Assembly: GCF_008000755.1 (NCBI RefSeq)
Contig: NZ_CP041690.1
Coordinates: forward strand, 3,994,001 to 4,058,000
Direction: 5' to 3'
DNA from: Youhaiella tibetensis
GTDB taxonomy: Bacteria > Pseudomonadota > Alphaproteobacteria > Rhizobiales > Devosiaceae
Length of the DNA stretch: 64,000 nucleotides
The notes beneath the pieces were generated by a model. That model was not told the DNA's origin. It did not search any database and saw nothing but the letters and a program-made list of their open reading frames with translations. The translations under genes and the position numbers were made by a program. Of this stretch, positions 7,830 through 17,303 are shown piece after piece (position 1 is the stretch's first letter; each line of letters opens with the position of its first letter).

Positions 7830-8980
7830 AGGCCGAACTCCGCGCGGATCTTTGCGCTCTGTTCGCCGATGAGAGGGGCGGCCCGCGAGGTCCTGGGGCG
7901 CTTGCCGTTGATGCGGAGCGGCGCGCGGGTAGTGGTGATCGAGACGTTGTCCTCGCGGGTGACGGTCTGGAGCATGTCGAGGATCTTGAAACCCTCGCTC
8001 TCCATCAACTCGTCCCAGGTGAGAACCTTTGCGCACCAGATGTCGGCGGGCTCGAGGATACTGAGCCAATGATCGGTGCTCTGCGTGGCGACATGCCCGG
8101 CGATGATGCGCTTGATGGCGTCGCGATCAGAGAACCAGGTTTTTGGTTTGTCCTTGTAGGGGGCGAGAGCTTCGAGGCCGAAGAGGTCGGCCAGTTTGGT
8201 GATGGGGGTCATAGCGATGGCGAGGTACCCGTCGGCGGTGGGGTAAACGCCGTAGGGGGCGGAGAGGTAGGCGTGGGCCGAGCGGAATTCCGAGCGCTTT
8301 GGCATGCGCTGGCCGTCGTTGAGATAGGCCGTCAGCACTTCGAACTGGAAGTCGACGAGGGCTTCCATGAGACTGGTCTCGACATGGGCGCCCTGCCCGG
8401 TGATGCCGCGGCGGACGAGCGAGGCCAAAATACCCTGGCAGGCGGCGGAGCCGGCGAGCATGTCGGCGACGGCGAGCCCGAACGGCACCGGGCCCTGGTC
8501 GTGGTCGCCATTGAGCCACATGAGGCCCGAACGGGCCTGGGCGAGAAGGTCCTGCCCCGGACGCATGACCCAGGGGCCTTCTGTGCCGTAGCCGGTAATC
8601 GAGGCGTAGACGATGCGCGGGTTGATGGACTTGACCGCTTCATAGTCGAGCCCGAGCCGCTCGATGACGCCAGGGCGGAAATTCTGCAGCACCACGTCGG
8701 CCTGGGTCAGGAGCTTCCTGAGCGCCACGAGATCGTCCGGGTTCTTGAGGTCGAGCGCCAGGCTTTCCTTGGAGCGGTTGATGGCGTGGAAATTGGTGGA
8801 ATCGCCGCCGATCTCGGTGTCGGTGAGATAGAGGCGACGGGAGAGGTCGCCTCCGTCCGGACGCTCGATCTTGATGACGCGCGCGCCAAGATCCTGCAGG
8901 CGCAGCGAGGCATAGGGGCCGGAAAGGAACTGGCACATGTCGATGACGACGAGGCCGGTGAGCGGAAGATCCTGATCCAT
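7826..8980 (-). CDS. CaiB/BaiF family CoA-transferase (family III)
   Basis: 384 residues. The start LTGLVVIDMCQFLSGPYAS is the classic CaiB/BaiF N-terminus, followed by GARVIKIERPDGGD for CoA binding. Asp173 in the VADMLAG segment aligns with the catalytic aspartate of formyl-CoA transferase. Family III enzymes move CoA between carboxylic acids in the cytoplasm. It lies 8 bp after an upstream MaoC gene and overlaps the downstream binding-protein homologue by 4 bp. The operon thus pairs acid activation to CoA with hydration steps. Donor and acceptor are unknown. Confidence 0.88.
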   Translation of the reverse strand: MDQDLPLTGLVVIDMCQFLSGPYASLRLQDLGARVIKIERPDGGDLSRRLYLTDTEIGGDSTNFHAINRSKESLALDLKNPDDLVALRKLLTQADVVLQNFRPGVIERLGLDYEAVKSINPRIVYASITGYGTEGPWVMRPGQDLLAQARSGLMWLNGDHDQGPVPFGLAVADMLAGSAACQGILASLVRRGITGQGAHVETSLMEALVDFQFEVLTAYLNDGQRMPKRSEFRSAHAYLSAPYGVYPTADGYLAIAMTPITKLADLFGLEALAPYKDKPKTWFSDRDAIKRIIAGHVATQSTDHWLSILEPADIWCAKVLTWDELMESEGFKILDMLQTVTREDNVSITTTRAPLRINGKRPRTSRAAPLIGEQSAKIRAEFGL

Positions 8981-8988
8981 TCTTTTTG

Positions 8989-9524
<536 letters not shown>

Positions 9525-9528
<4 letters not shown>

Positions 9529-10586
9529 GGCTTGGCCTCGAGGGGGGTGGCCGGGGCGGCGGCGGAGGCAAAGGCGGCCTCGGCGAGTGCCATCGTGTAC
9601 CAGGCATCCTCCACCGAGGTGACGAGCGTCTCATCCTCGCCGGCGGCGAAGCGCTGCAGGTTGCTCATGGTGCCGCGGAAGGCGTGGGGGAACCAGCCGC
9701 CCTCGAGCGGCACCTGCGTCCAGTCCTCGCCGCGGCGCGTGATCCAGAGTTCGTCGGGTTCGCCCTTGGGATAGTCGAGAAGCACCCCGAGCTTGACCAT
9801 GGCCGCGCCCTCGCTGCCCTCGATGCGGAAGGAGGCGTCTTGGAATCTGCGGCCGAAATCGTGGTTGTGGTTGATGGAAAGCGTCACCCGCTGGCCCGGA
9901 GCGAAATCGATGAGAGCCGAGGTGCGGGTCTGGGCGAGGTCCGTCGAGGGATGGCCGAGCGTGCGGGCATGGACGCCGCCCGGATTGCCCAGGAAGAAGC
10001 GGATCGCGTCCAGGTAATGGATCGAATGCACCGCGATCTCGATGCGCGGCAGGCCCTTGAGGAAGGGGAAGAGCTGCCAGGGGGTGACGAGATTGAGATG
10101 GACTTCGACATCGACGATGTCGCCCAGCCAGCCGCGATCGACGGCATCCTTGAGGGCGAGGAACATCGGGGAGAAGCGCAGCTGGAAATTGACCGCCGCC
10201 CTGAGGTTTTTCGCCCGGCAGAGTTTTAGAATTTCGGTGGCTTCGGCGAGGTCCGAGCCCATGGGCTTTTGCAGCAGCACCGCCGCGCCATCGGGCAGGC
10301 TCGGCAAAACCTTGAGATGTGCGGAGGGCGGCAGCGCCAGGTCGTAGACGGCATTCGGGGTGGCGATGGCCTCTTCGAGCGTCGAAAAGGCCCTGATGCT
10401 CCACTTTTCCGCCAGGGTTCCGGCCTTGGCGAGATCGAGGTCATAGACGCCGGCGACGGGCAGGCCGGCCAGCCGGTAGGCCGGCAGGTGGGCATCGCCA
10501 ACGATGCCGCCGCCGCCGATGATGACGATGGGTTTTGGCGCAGATGGCATCGGCCAGTTCTGGGCCAGTTGATCGACCGGGATCAC
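9525..10586 (-). CDS. Gfo/Idh/MocA family NAD(P)-dependent oxidoreductase
   Basis: 353 residues from a GTG at 10586, chosen because GGAGG lies 4 bases upstream; an ATG at 10550 is the alternative. The Rossmann motif is [22 protein letters not shown] near residue 110 carries the conserved catalytic-region lysine. The C-terminal alpha/beta domain includes [11 protein letters not shown] with family His residues. Family members oxidise or reduce sugars, inositols and sugar acids. It is the first gene of the CoA-pathway operon and links it to a polyhydroxylated substrate. An inverted repeat at 10624-10646 sits where the promoter should be. Confidence 0.82.
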
Positions 10587-10623
10587 GCGTCCTCCCTCGC
10601 GGCCGCGTCCCGACCGCAATTCT

Positions 10624-10646
10624 TATGTGAATGATATTTTCACATA
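10624..10646. promoter_or_regulatory. Inverted repeat (candidate operator) upstream of the CoA-pathway operon
   Basis: TATGTGAA at 10624-10631 and TTCACATA at 10639-10646 form perfect 8-bp arms with a 7-bp AT-rich spacer. It is about 38 bp upstream of the first start codon of the operon, in a locally AT-rich stretch, and 26 bp downstream of the RhaM-like stop. It resembles a dimeric repressor site; which regulator binds is not known. Confidence 0.5.
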
Positions 10647-10672
10647 TGGGGAAAGCGCGCAAGCGCCATGGG

Positions 10673-11002
10673 TCAATCCATATGAAAGACCTCGGGCATT
10701 TCCGCCCACCATTCGCCATCGTTGCGGGTATCGAGCGGGGATTGCAGGGGCTTGCAGACCGCCCACCAGTCCTGGGTGCGCGGGTCGGCGGCCATGGCCG
10801 CCATGTCGGCCTCGTAATCGCTGCCGTGATACTCGAAGTACGAAAACAGCAGGTTCTCCGGCTCCTTGAGGTAGATCGAGTAGTTGGAGATGTTGGAGGC
10901 CTTCAGCTGCTTGAGCACGTCCGGCCAGACAGCAGCGTGCAGGCGTTTATACTCGGCGATGGACTCGGGCTTGATGCCGATGACCGATGCGTAGCGGGTC
11001 AT
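10673..11002 (-). CDS. L-rhamnose mutarotase (RhaM) family protein
   Basis: 109 residues, close to the usual ~104. His22 in RLHAAVWPDV matches the catalytic His of E. coli RhaM, and the Trp-Trp pair (DWWAVCK) and YSIYLKEPENLLFSYFEY strands match the family's dimeric alpha/beta barrel. RhaM interconverts anomers of L-rhamnose and related sugars in the cytoplasm. No rhamnose isomerase, kinase or aldolase is in this window, so the true substrate may be another sugar of the adjacent Gfo/Idh/CoA pathway. It lies 11 bp downstream of the hydroxyproline epimerase stop and may be co-transcribed with it. Confidence 0.82.
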   Translation of the reverse strand: MTRYASVIGIKPESIAEYKRLHAAVWPDVLKQLKASNISNYSIYLKEPENLLFSYFEYHGSDYEADMAAMAADPRTQDWWAVCKPLQSPLDTRNDGEWWAEMPEVFHMD

Positions 11003-11013
11003 GCTTGGTCCTT

Positions 11014-12018
11014 TCAGGCGACGGTGAAGCCCTTCACGAAGGGATCGCGATCATCGAGGAAGATGGTGTTGTAGCCGGTGATCCAGGCCTGGCCGGCGAT
11101 CGAGGGCACGATGGCCTTGTAGGGCCCGACCTGCGTCTCGGCCTCGACCTTGCCGACGAAGAGGCTGCCGATGATGCTTTCGTGCACGAACGTGTCGCCG
11201 ACCTTGAGATCGCCGCGCGCCGCCTTCTGCGCCAGTCGCGCCGAGGTGCCGGTGCCGCAGGGCGAGCGGTCGATGGCCTTCTCGCCGTAGAACACGGCAT
11301 TGCGCGCATCGGCCTTGGGGTTCTTGGGGCTACCGGTCCACATCACGTGGCGCAGGCCGTTGATGGTCGGGTATTCAGGGTGCTGGAAGGTGTATTTCTC
11401 GTTGATGAGTTTTCGCGCGATCGGGGAAAGCCGCTGGATTTCGGCGGCTGAGAATTGCTCCATATCCTCGAAACTCGGCTGGCTCTCGAAGATGGCGTAG
11501 AAATTGCCGCCATAGGAGACGTCGAACTTGAGCGGCCCGATGCCGGGGAGGTCGATCTCGAGGTCGGTTGCGTAGAGGAATGACGGCACGTTGGTGATCT
11601 TGACGTCGATGACGTGCCCGGCATTGTCCATGGTGTATTCGGCTTCGATGACCCCGGCCGGCACTTCGAGGCGCAGCTTGCCCGGCACCTTGGGGGTCAC
11701 GAGCCCTTCCTCGATCATCACCGTCACCGTGCCGATGGTGCCGTGCCCGCACATAGGCAGGCACCCCGAGGTCTCGATGAAGAGGATCGAGCCGTCCACG
11801 TCCTCGCGCAGCGCCGGATAGAGGATCGAGCCGCTCATCACGTCATGGCCGCGCGGCTCGAACATGAGGCCCGTGCGGATCCAGTCGTATTCGGCCAGGA
11901 AGTGCTCGCGGCGCTCGTTCATGGTGGCGCCCTTGAGGTCGGGGCCCCCGCCCGCGACCACGCGCACCGGGTTGCCGCAGGTATGGGCGTCTATGCAGAA
12001 AAAGCTCTTCTTGGTCAT
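11014..12018 (-). CDS. 4-hydroxyproline 2-epimerase (proline racemase family)
   Basis: 334 residues from MTKKSFFCIDAHTCGNP. Two catalytic cysteines are present: one in MCGHGTIG (around residue 90) and one in DRSPCGTGTSA. The Cys-Cys pair indicates a racemase/epimerase rather than the trans-3-hydroxyproline dehydratase branch, in which the second is Thr. It should convert trans-4-hydroxy-L-proline to cis-4-hydroxy-D-proline in the cytoplasm. The flavin dehydrogenase immediately upstream (4-bp ATGA overlap) would take the next step, and the DapA-like deaminase at 3337-4299 the one after. Proline racemase remains an alternative but the context favours hydroxyproline. Confidence 0.85.
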   Translation of the reverse strand: MTKKSFFCIDAHTCGNPVRVVAGGGPDLKGATMNERREHFLAEYDWIRTGLMFEPRGHDVMSGSILYPALREDVDGSILFIETSGCLPMCGHGTIGTVTVMIEEGLVTPKVPGKLRLEVPAGVIEAEYTMDNAGHVIDVKITNVPSFLYATDLEIDLPGIGPLKFDVSYGGNFYAIFESQPSFEDMEQFSAAEIQRLSPIARKLINEKYTFQHPEYPTINGLRHVMWTGSPKNPKADARNAVFYGEKAIDRSPCGTGTSARLAQKAARGDLKVGDTFVHESIIGSLFVGKVEAETQVGPYKAIVPSIAGQAWITGYNTIFLDDRDPFVKGFTVA

Positions 12019-13250
12019 TGGAACCGCGCGATGTCGAAAGGTGAAAGATCGGCCGTGTCGCGGCCCGCGACAAGGTCTGCGACCCTGCGGGCGGTAACGG
12101 CGGAAAGCGTGAGGCCGAGATGGCCATGCCCGAAGGCGAAGACGATGCGCTCGTCCTTGGGGTGCCGGCTGATGACGGGCACGGAATCGGGCGTCGACGG
12201 ACGCCGCCCCATCCACTCCTTGCCGCCCTCGGGAAGCGATGGCACGTAGCGGCGCATCTTGGTGCGCATGGCCTTGGCGCGCCCGAAATTGGGCGCGGCC
12301 TGCGGCTTGGCCAGCTCCACCGCCCCGCCCACGCGCAGCCCATCGACCAGCGGGGAGGCGATGAAGCCGTGATCGCCGAAGCCCACCGGCATGGGGAGGT
12401 TCCACCCCAGCTCGGTAAAGCCAAAAGTGGTGTTGTAGCCCCGCTCGGTCTCGAGCAGGATCCTCAGGCCAAGCCCGCGGACCAGTTCGCGCGACCAGAC
12501 GCCCGAGGCCACCACGACCTTGTCGAACACGGATTCGCCGTTTCCTGCTACGACCACGATGCCGTTTTCGGTCTGCCGCAGCGCCTGCGCCCGGCTCGCA
12601 ACGAAGCTGGCGCGTTCGCGCCAGAAGGCCTGGTAGCGGCGCAGCACCGTCAGGGGATTGGAGACCATCCAGTAGACCGGCTGGCGAACGGCGCCGAAGA
12701 ACGGGCCCTCCAGCTGCGGGACCAGTTGCCGGGCCGCCTTCGGCGAGATCCGCTCGAATTCGTAGCCTAGAGCGGACCTAACCTTTTCGGCCTCATGGAC
12801 CGCCGCCGCAGTACTTGCCTCGTCGTCATGGACCGAGACGAAGCCGGTCTGGCGCAGGTGCCCGAAGACACCCGCCTTGCGTCCCAGTTCCTGATGATCG
12901 GCGAGAGCCGTCTTCATGAGCCCGGTCAGCGCCAGGCGGGTGCGCGCTTCCTGGCGCGAATTGGCGTTCATCAGGAAGGCCAGGAGCCAGGGTGTCAGGG
13001 CCGGCACGTCGGTCCAGCGCACCGTCAGCGGCCCCAGCGGATCGAGCAGCCAACGCGGCACGGTGGTGAAAATGCCGGGACTGGCGATCGGCGCGATCTC
13101 GGGCAGCGCCAGCAGCGCGGCATTGCCCGATGAGGTCGGCAGGCCATCGATATCCGGCTCGAAGACGGTGACTTCGTGGCCTTCATCGATGAGCCAGGTG
13201 GCGGCGGCCGACCCGATGATGCCGGCGCCGATTACTGCAACGCGCGCCAT
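12015..13250 (-). CDS. FAD-dependent D-amino acid dehydrogenase, probable D-hydroxyproline dehydrogenase
   Basis: 411 residues, DadA/DAO superfamily. The N-terminal VIGAGIIGSAAA is the GxGxxG dinucleotide-binding motif, followed by EPDIDGLPTSSGNAA, the FAD-ribose loop. The C-terminal FGHGHLGLTLS is the typical flavin-contacting end. In hydroxyproline catabolism this family oxidises cis-4-hydroxy-D-proline to the pyrroline that the DapA-type deaminase consumes. It is flanked by the epimerase (overlap) and the GntR regulator (adjacent, no gap), which supports the assignment. General D-amino acid dehydrogenase activity is the alternative. Confidence 0.8.
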   Translation of the reverse strand: MARVAVIGAGIIGSAAATWLIDEGHEVTVFEPDIDGLPTSSGNAALLALPEIAPIASPGIFTTVPRWLLDPLGPLTVRWTDVPALTPWLLAFLMNANSRQEARTRLALTGLMKTALADHQELGRKAGVFGHLRQTGFVSVHDDEASTAAAVHEAEKVRSALGYEFERISPKAARQLVPQLEGPFFGAVRQPVYWMVSNPLTVLRRYQAFWRERASFVASRAQALRQTENGIVVVAGNGESVFDKVVVASGVWSRELVRGLGLRILLETERGYNTTFGFTELGWNLPMPVGFGDHGFIASPLVDGLRVGGAVELAKPQAAPNFGRAKAMRTKMRRYVPSLPEGGKEWMGRRPSTPDSVPVISRHPKDERIVFAFGHGHLGLTLSAVTARRVADLVAGRDTADLSPFDIARFQ

Positions 13251-13967
13251 CTAGCGATCCTCAAGGCGAATGCCGCTGGCGGTCGTGCGCACCAGGTAGG
13301 ACTGAATCTGCTGGACGATCTGGGCCCCATGGACGGCGCCGAGCTCTTCGCACAGATCCGGGTCGCGGGCCGCGATCGCATCGACGATGGCCTCGTGCTC
13401 ATCGACGTATTGACGCGGCAGACGGTCATCGAAGCTCGAATAATAAAGCCGCAGAATGCGCCGTCCCTCATCGAGCAGCCGGGTAAACAGGCCGCTGAAA
13501 TAGGGATTGCCGCCGGCCTGGGCGATGGCGACATGGAAGTCACGATTGGCCCCGATCATGCCCAGGGCATCGCGCCGCGTCACCGCTTCGGAAAAGGCGG
13601 CCTGCTGGCTGCGGATGGCAATGAGGTCCTCGGCGGTATGGTGGATCGCCGCCGAGCGCGTGGTGACGCGATACATCAGCGTCAGCGCTTCGAAATAGAC
13701 AGGAAGCTGCGTGAAATCGATCGGCGAGACAATGGTGTTCCGGTTCGGTAGCGTCGTAACCAGCCCTTCGGCCGCCAGCCGCACCAGCGCCTCGCGAACC
13801 GGGGTGCGCGACATGCCGAACTCTTCGGAGAGCCCGACCTCGTCGAGCGCGCTGCCCGGTTCGATCGCCAGCTCGAGGATCGACTGGCGCAGCCGTTCAT
13901 AGATGGTCTGGGCGCCCGACCCACGTGGGCGTGCGACCGTTTCGGACTTGTCCTCGGGTGCTGTCAT
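13251..13967 (-). CDS. GntR family transcriptional regulator, FCD subfamily
   Basis: 238 residues from MTAPEDKSE, with GGAGAA about 6 bases upstream; an upstream start at 13991 adds eight unconvincing residues. The winged HTH is TIYERLRQSILELAIEPGSAL through FGMSRTPVREALVRLAAEG, the standard GntR signature. The C-terminal all-helical FCD domain has metal-ligand His/Asp residues (NRDFHVAIAQAGGN). First gene of the hydroxyproline operon, directly abutting the dehydrogenase. A palindrome TTGTCGACAA 40 bp upstream suggests autoregulation, and a near-copy lies upstream of the DapA-like gene. Confidence 0.87.
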   Translation of the reverse strand: MTAPEDKSETVARPRGSGAQTIYERLRQSILELAIEPGSALDEVGLSEEFGMSRTPVREALVRLAAEGLVTTLPNRNTIVSPIDFTQLPVYFEALTLMYRVTTRSAAIHHTAEDLIAIRSQQAAFSEAVTRRDALGMIGANRDFHVAIAQAGGNPYFSGLFTRLLDEGRRILRLYYSSFDDRLPRQYVDEHEAIVDAIAARDPDLCEELGAVHGAQIVQQIQSYLVRTTASGIRLEDR

Positions 13968-14006
13968 GGGGTTCTCCAGAAGGCCCCACACTATCCCGTA
14001 TCCAAT

Positions 14007-14016
14007 TTGTCGACAA
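14007..14016. promoter_or_regulatory. Palindrome TTGTCGACAA, candidate GntR operator
   Basis: A perfect 10-bp palindrome 40 bp upstream of the GntR start and directly next to the convergently positioned MarR stop codon. It has the TTGT...ACAA form common for FCD-GntR sites and recurs with one change at 4353-4362. Confidence 0.45.
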
Positions 14017-14508
14017 CTAGTCCTGTGGCGCCAGCCCTTCGATCTGGGCGTTGACCTGGACCTCGCTCACCTCTTCGAGGAATTCAGCGATGCGATCGAG
14101 TTCGGCGTCCGAAAACTTGTCCATCACCGCCCCATAGGATTGGCGCATGTACCGGTAGAACGCGATGGGCTCGGCGGCCTTTTCGCGGTTGAGCTCGATG
14201 AGCACGCTGCGCCGATCGGTGGGATGGGGAACGCGACTGATGAACCCCGAGCTTTCCAGCCGATCGAGCAGAGCCGTTCCCGACCCGGAAGAGAGCCCGA
14301 GGTGGCTGATGATCTGCTTGGGGCTGAGCGCCTCGTCGGAATCGTAAAGATAGCCGATGCAGGCAAGGTCGGTGGGATGCAGGCGCAGTTTCTTGGCCGC
14401 GAAGGCGCTGGCGTGATCGGACCAATAGACGATGCGCCGCAGCCCCAGTCCGACGCGACGCATGCGCTGGGCGCGGGTCAGCTCCACTCTTGACGATCTA
14501 CCTGCCAT
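14017..14508 (-). CDS. MarR family transcriptional regulator
   Basis: 163 residues from the ATG at 14508. The winged helix spans about residues 40-105: LHPTDLACIGYLYDSDEALSPKQI, then SSGSGTALLDRLESSGFISR, and the DRRSVLIELN wing. MarR proteins repress efflux and stress genes and release DNA on binding aromatic or lipophilic ligands. It diverges from an HlyD/DUF2955 efflux pair with only 78 bp between start codons. TATCTC and GAGATA half-sites flank that gap, so it probably controls both directions. Confidence 0.87.
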   Translation of the reverse strand: MAGRSSRVELTRAQRMRRVGLGLRRIVYWSDHASAFAAKKLRLHPTDLACIGYLYDSDEALSPKQIISHLGLSSGSGTALLDRLESSGFISRVPHPTDRRSVLIELNREKAAEPIAFYRYMRQSYGAVMDKFSDAELDRIAEFLEEVSEVQVNAQIEGLAPQD

Positions 14509-14586
14509 CAACTATCTCGACCATAGAGTAATTCGGCAATAGAGATATAGCCGATCTTCCCATTGAGCAACACTCCGGAAACACAG

Positions 14587-15783
14587 ATGTCGCGTCTTCA
14601 AGCAGTTCAGTCAACCGGCGCCGCCCTAGAGGACAAGCTGCCCCGTGCAAATGCCGTCGAAGCCGTACCTGCCCCTGCGACGCCCGAGACAACACCGGCG
14701 GCCGAAGGCAAGGCCGGACGCAAGCGCCCGCCTGCCCGCAAGATCGCACGCATCCTCGTCGTGTTTCTCCTGCTGCTCCTGGGTTGGTACGTGGCCACCG
14801 ATCGCCTGGCGCCTTCGAGCTCCGGGGGCGCCGTAACCGCCTTTACGACGCAGATTTCTCCCCGCGTAGCGGGCGTCGTCACCGAGGTGCTGGTCGCCGA
14901 CAACCAGGAAGTGAAGTCGGGCGACGCGCTCTTCGTGCTCGATCCGCGTCCATTCGATCTCGCCGTGCTGCAGGCCGAGGCCAATCTGGCCCAGGCCAAC
15001 CAGGGCGTGGATGCCTCGACGGCCGCCCTCTCCTCCTCCCAGGCCCGCGTCACCCAGGCCGAGGCGGCCCTCGAAAACACCCGCGCCAGCGTCGCGCGCA
15101 CCCAATCGCTGGTGGAGCGCGGCGTCGCCGCCCAGGCCATGGCCGACAAGGCCACCGCCGAGCTCAAGTCTGCCGAAGCTTCACTGGAGGCCGCACGTGC
15201 CGACCTCGCTGCCGCCCTCCTCAAGGCGGGCGGCAAGGGCGTGAGCAATCCGCAGATCCAGCTCGCCCAGGTCCAGCTTCAGCAGGCCGAACTCAACCGC
15301 ACCTTCGCCACTATTACCGCGCCGACCGATGGCGTGATCACCAACCTGCGCCTGGCGCCCGGCCAGTTCGTCAATGCCGGCTCCCCTGCCCTGACCTTCA
15401 TCGGCAGCGAGCGCCCATGGATCATGGTGGACATGCGCGAAAACCAGCTCGCCAACGTGCAGCCGGGCGCCGAGGTCAGCATTCTCTTCGACGGTCAGCC
15501 CGGCAAGATCTTCAAGGGGCGCGTCCAGGGTATCGCCTGGGGCATCGATCCCGGCCGCACCTCGGCCAACGGCCTGCCGCAGAACCAGTCCTCGACCCGC
15601 TGGTTCGAACCCGCCCGCACCATGCCCGTCCACATCGAACTCGTCGAAGGCGACTGGCCCGCCAATGTGCGCGTCGGCTCCAAGGTCAACGTGGTGGTCT
15701 ATGCGGGCGGCCAATCCAACCCCTTCGCCTGGATCGCGGGCGGCCTGCAGCACGTCCATTCCTACCTCTCGTTCCTCTACTAG
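14587..15783 (+). CDS. HlyD/EmrA-type membrane fusion protein
   Basis: 398 residues from the ATG at 14587; a TTG 24 bases earlier is possible. After a Pro/Ala-rich cytoplasmic stretch there is one membrane segment (about 54-70, ILVVFLLLLLGWYVA). Then comes the first lipoyl half (SPRVAGVVTEVLVADNQEVKSGDALFVLD), a long Ala/Gln-rich coiled coil, and the second lipoyl half plus beta barrel (TFATITAPTDGVITNL). It should bridge the inner-membrane partner encoded next with the periplasm or an outer-membrane channel. Divergent MarR and downstream TetR genes indicate drug- or solvent-responsive control. Confidence 0.87.
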   Translation: MSRLQAVQSTGAALEDKLPRANAVEAVPAPATPETTPAAEGKAGRKRPPARKIARILVVFLLLLLGWYVATDRLAPSSSGGAVTAFTTQISPRVAGVVTEVLVADNQEVKSGDALFVLDPRPFDLAVLQAEANLAQANQGVDASTAALSSSQARVTQAEAALENTRASVARTQSLVERGVAAQAMADKATAELKSAEASLEAARADLAAALLKAGGKGVSNPQIQLAQVQLQQAELNRTFATITAPTDGVITNLRLAPGQFVNAGSPALTFIGSERPWIMVDMRENQLANVQPGAEVSILFDGQPGKIFKGRVQGIAWGIDPGRTSANGLPQNQSSTRWFEPARTMPVHIELVEGDWPANVRVGSKVNVVVYAGGQSNPFAWIAGGLQHVHSYLSFLY

Positions 15784-15795
15784 GAGAGGCGCCCC

Positions 15796-16839
15796 ATGTA
15801 CGTCGCCCCCAGGCCCAGAGAAGAAGACGATCCGAACTTCGCCATCCGCCTTTCCATCATCCCGGTGGTCGGACTAGCCCTGGGTATCGTCCTGCAATCG
15901 CCCATGGCGATGATCTACCCGACCCTGATGTATTCCCTCATGGCCGGGCAGCGGAAGGCGCTCAATGTCGGGCGCGCCCTGGGCGGCCCGCTCGCCTTCA
16001 TCGTCATGCTCTGGCTCATGTCCTGGGTGGTCTCGCTGACCATCAACCTGCCGCTGGTCATGGTCGCGGTCATGACGCTGATCTTCTTCGCCGGTTTCTA
16101 CATGATCGGCAAAACCGGTAAGCCTGCCGGCATGTTGGTCATCGTATCTGCGCTCATGATGTCGATACTGGGTACGGGCAGCTACATGGCCATGACGGTT
16201 CTGCGCGACGAGATGTCCAAGGCCGCGCTGGCCTCGACCGTCATCACGCCGCTGCTTTATCTCCTCATTCCGCCCGGGACCCGCGAGAAGGCGGTCGACG
16301 TCTATGCCCCCTTCCATGAGGACCAGCTCGCGCTGCGGGCGGCCATCCGCGCCGGCGTGCTGCTGCTGTTTTCCCTCTGGCTCTACGCGGTGATCGACAC
16401 CACCAACCTGATGCTCGCGGTTTCGGCGGTGTTCGTGCTCACCTTCCCCACCAGCGAAACCATCTTCGCCGAGGCCAGGGAGCGCAGCCTTTCGACCGTG
16501 ATGGGCGGCATCGCCGCGCTTGCGGTTCTGGCCGTTCTCACCTTCATCGCGCAACTGCCGGTGCTGCTGGTGCTGGCCTTCCTCGCCACGCTGTTCTTCA
16601 GCCAGAAGATGATCACCGGGCGCCATCCCGCGATGGTCTATCAATATGCCGCCTCGGCGATGATCTCGATGGTAGGTGGCGCCCTTGCGACCCAGGAACC
16701 GGGCTATGCCTTCCTCACCCGCGCGGTCCTCACCATCGCCGGCGCCATCGGCGCGGCCTTTCTCACCTCGCTCCTCGAAGCCCTGCTGCTCAAGCCCGCG
16801 CCCGCTGCCGTAGATGCCGCCCCAGAAGCGATCTCATGA
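15796..16839 (+). CDS. DUF2955/FUSC-like multi-pass inner-membrane protein, efflux partner
   Basis: 347 residues with about ten hydrophobic segments in two blocks separated by a cytoplasmic stretch (PPGTREKAVDVYAPFHEDQ). That layout is typical of the aromatic-acid exporter-like FUSC/DUF2955 group. The gene follows the membrane fusion protein by 12 bp with AGGAG upstream of its start and overlaps the next gene's ATG. HlyD-DUF2955 pairs are common in alphaproteobacteria and are presumed exporters, but substrates are not established. The DUF2955 label is from recalled family features, so the exact family is moderately certain. Confidence 0.72.
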   Translation: MYVAPRPREEDDPNFAIRLSIIPVVGLALGIVLQSPMAMIYPTLMYSLMAGQRKALNVGRALGGPLAFIVMLWLMSWVVSLTINLPLVMVAVMTLIFFAGFYMIGKTGKPAGMLVIVSALMMSILGTGSYMAMTVLRDEMSKAALASTVITPLLYLLIPPGTREKAVDVYAPFHEDQLALRAAIRAGVLLLFSLWLYAVIDTTNLMLAVSAVFVLTFPTSETIFAEARERSLSTVMGGIAALAVLAVLTFIAQLPVLLVLAFLATLFFSQKMITGRHPAMVYQYAASAMISMVGGALATQEPGYAFLTRAVLTIAGAIGAAFLTSLLEALLLKPAPAAVDAAPEAIS

Positions 16840-17303
16840 GCGGGGAGCGGCGCATACCCAACTTCCGGCTGAAACTGCGCCGGCCGGACATGGTGATCGA
16901 CGCCGCCCTCGAGGTCTTCGCCCGCGATGGGTTCGAGAAGGGGCGCGTCGAGGAGATTGCCCGGCGCGCCGGCGTCACCAAGTCGGCGGTCTACCACCAC
17001 TTCCCCTCCAAGCTGGCGATCCTGGAGGCCCTGATCAGGCGCTATTGCCTGCCCGAGACACCCGGCGCCACTATAGAGGTCCTGATGGTCGAACTGACCC
17101 TGGGCAAGGCGCGCGCCGTGCTCGACCTGGTCCTGGCCGAGTACCGCGTCTTTCCCGAACTCGCCCGGCTCTATTGGGACGAAACGACAAGGCGCGTTTC
17201 CGAGCGCGCCGCACTCAGCCTCGAGGACGCAGCCGCGCTGACCCGCGCCGCGCTCTCCCGCATCGTCCTCGAACGCGTCTTCGGTCCCGTCGCTAGAGCC
17301 TGA
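16836..17303 (+). CDS. TetR family transcriptional regulator (short)
   Basis: 155 residues, shorter than the usual 190-220, so the ligand-binding domain is reduced. The HTH is complete: VIDAALEVFARDGFEKGRVEEIARRAGVTKSAVYHHF with the typical YxHF end. Its ATG overlaps the stop of the DUF2955 gene, so it is the third gene of the efflux operon and may be autoregulatory. The last 11 bp overlap the 3' end of the convergent chemoreceptor gene. The C-terminus (FGPVARA) appears natural rather than frameshifted. Confidence 0.83.
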   Translation: MSGERRIPNFRLKLRRPDMVIDAALEVFARDGFEKGRVEEIARRAGVTKSAVYHHFPSKLAILEALIRRYCLPETPGATIEVLMVELTLGKARAVLDLVLAEYRVFPELARLYWDETTRRVSERAALSLEDAAALTRAALSRIVLERVFGPVARA

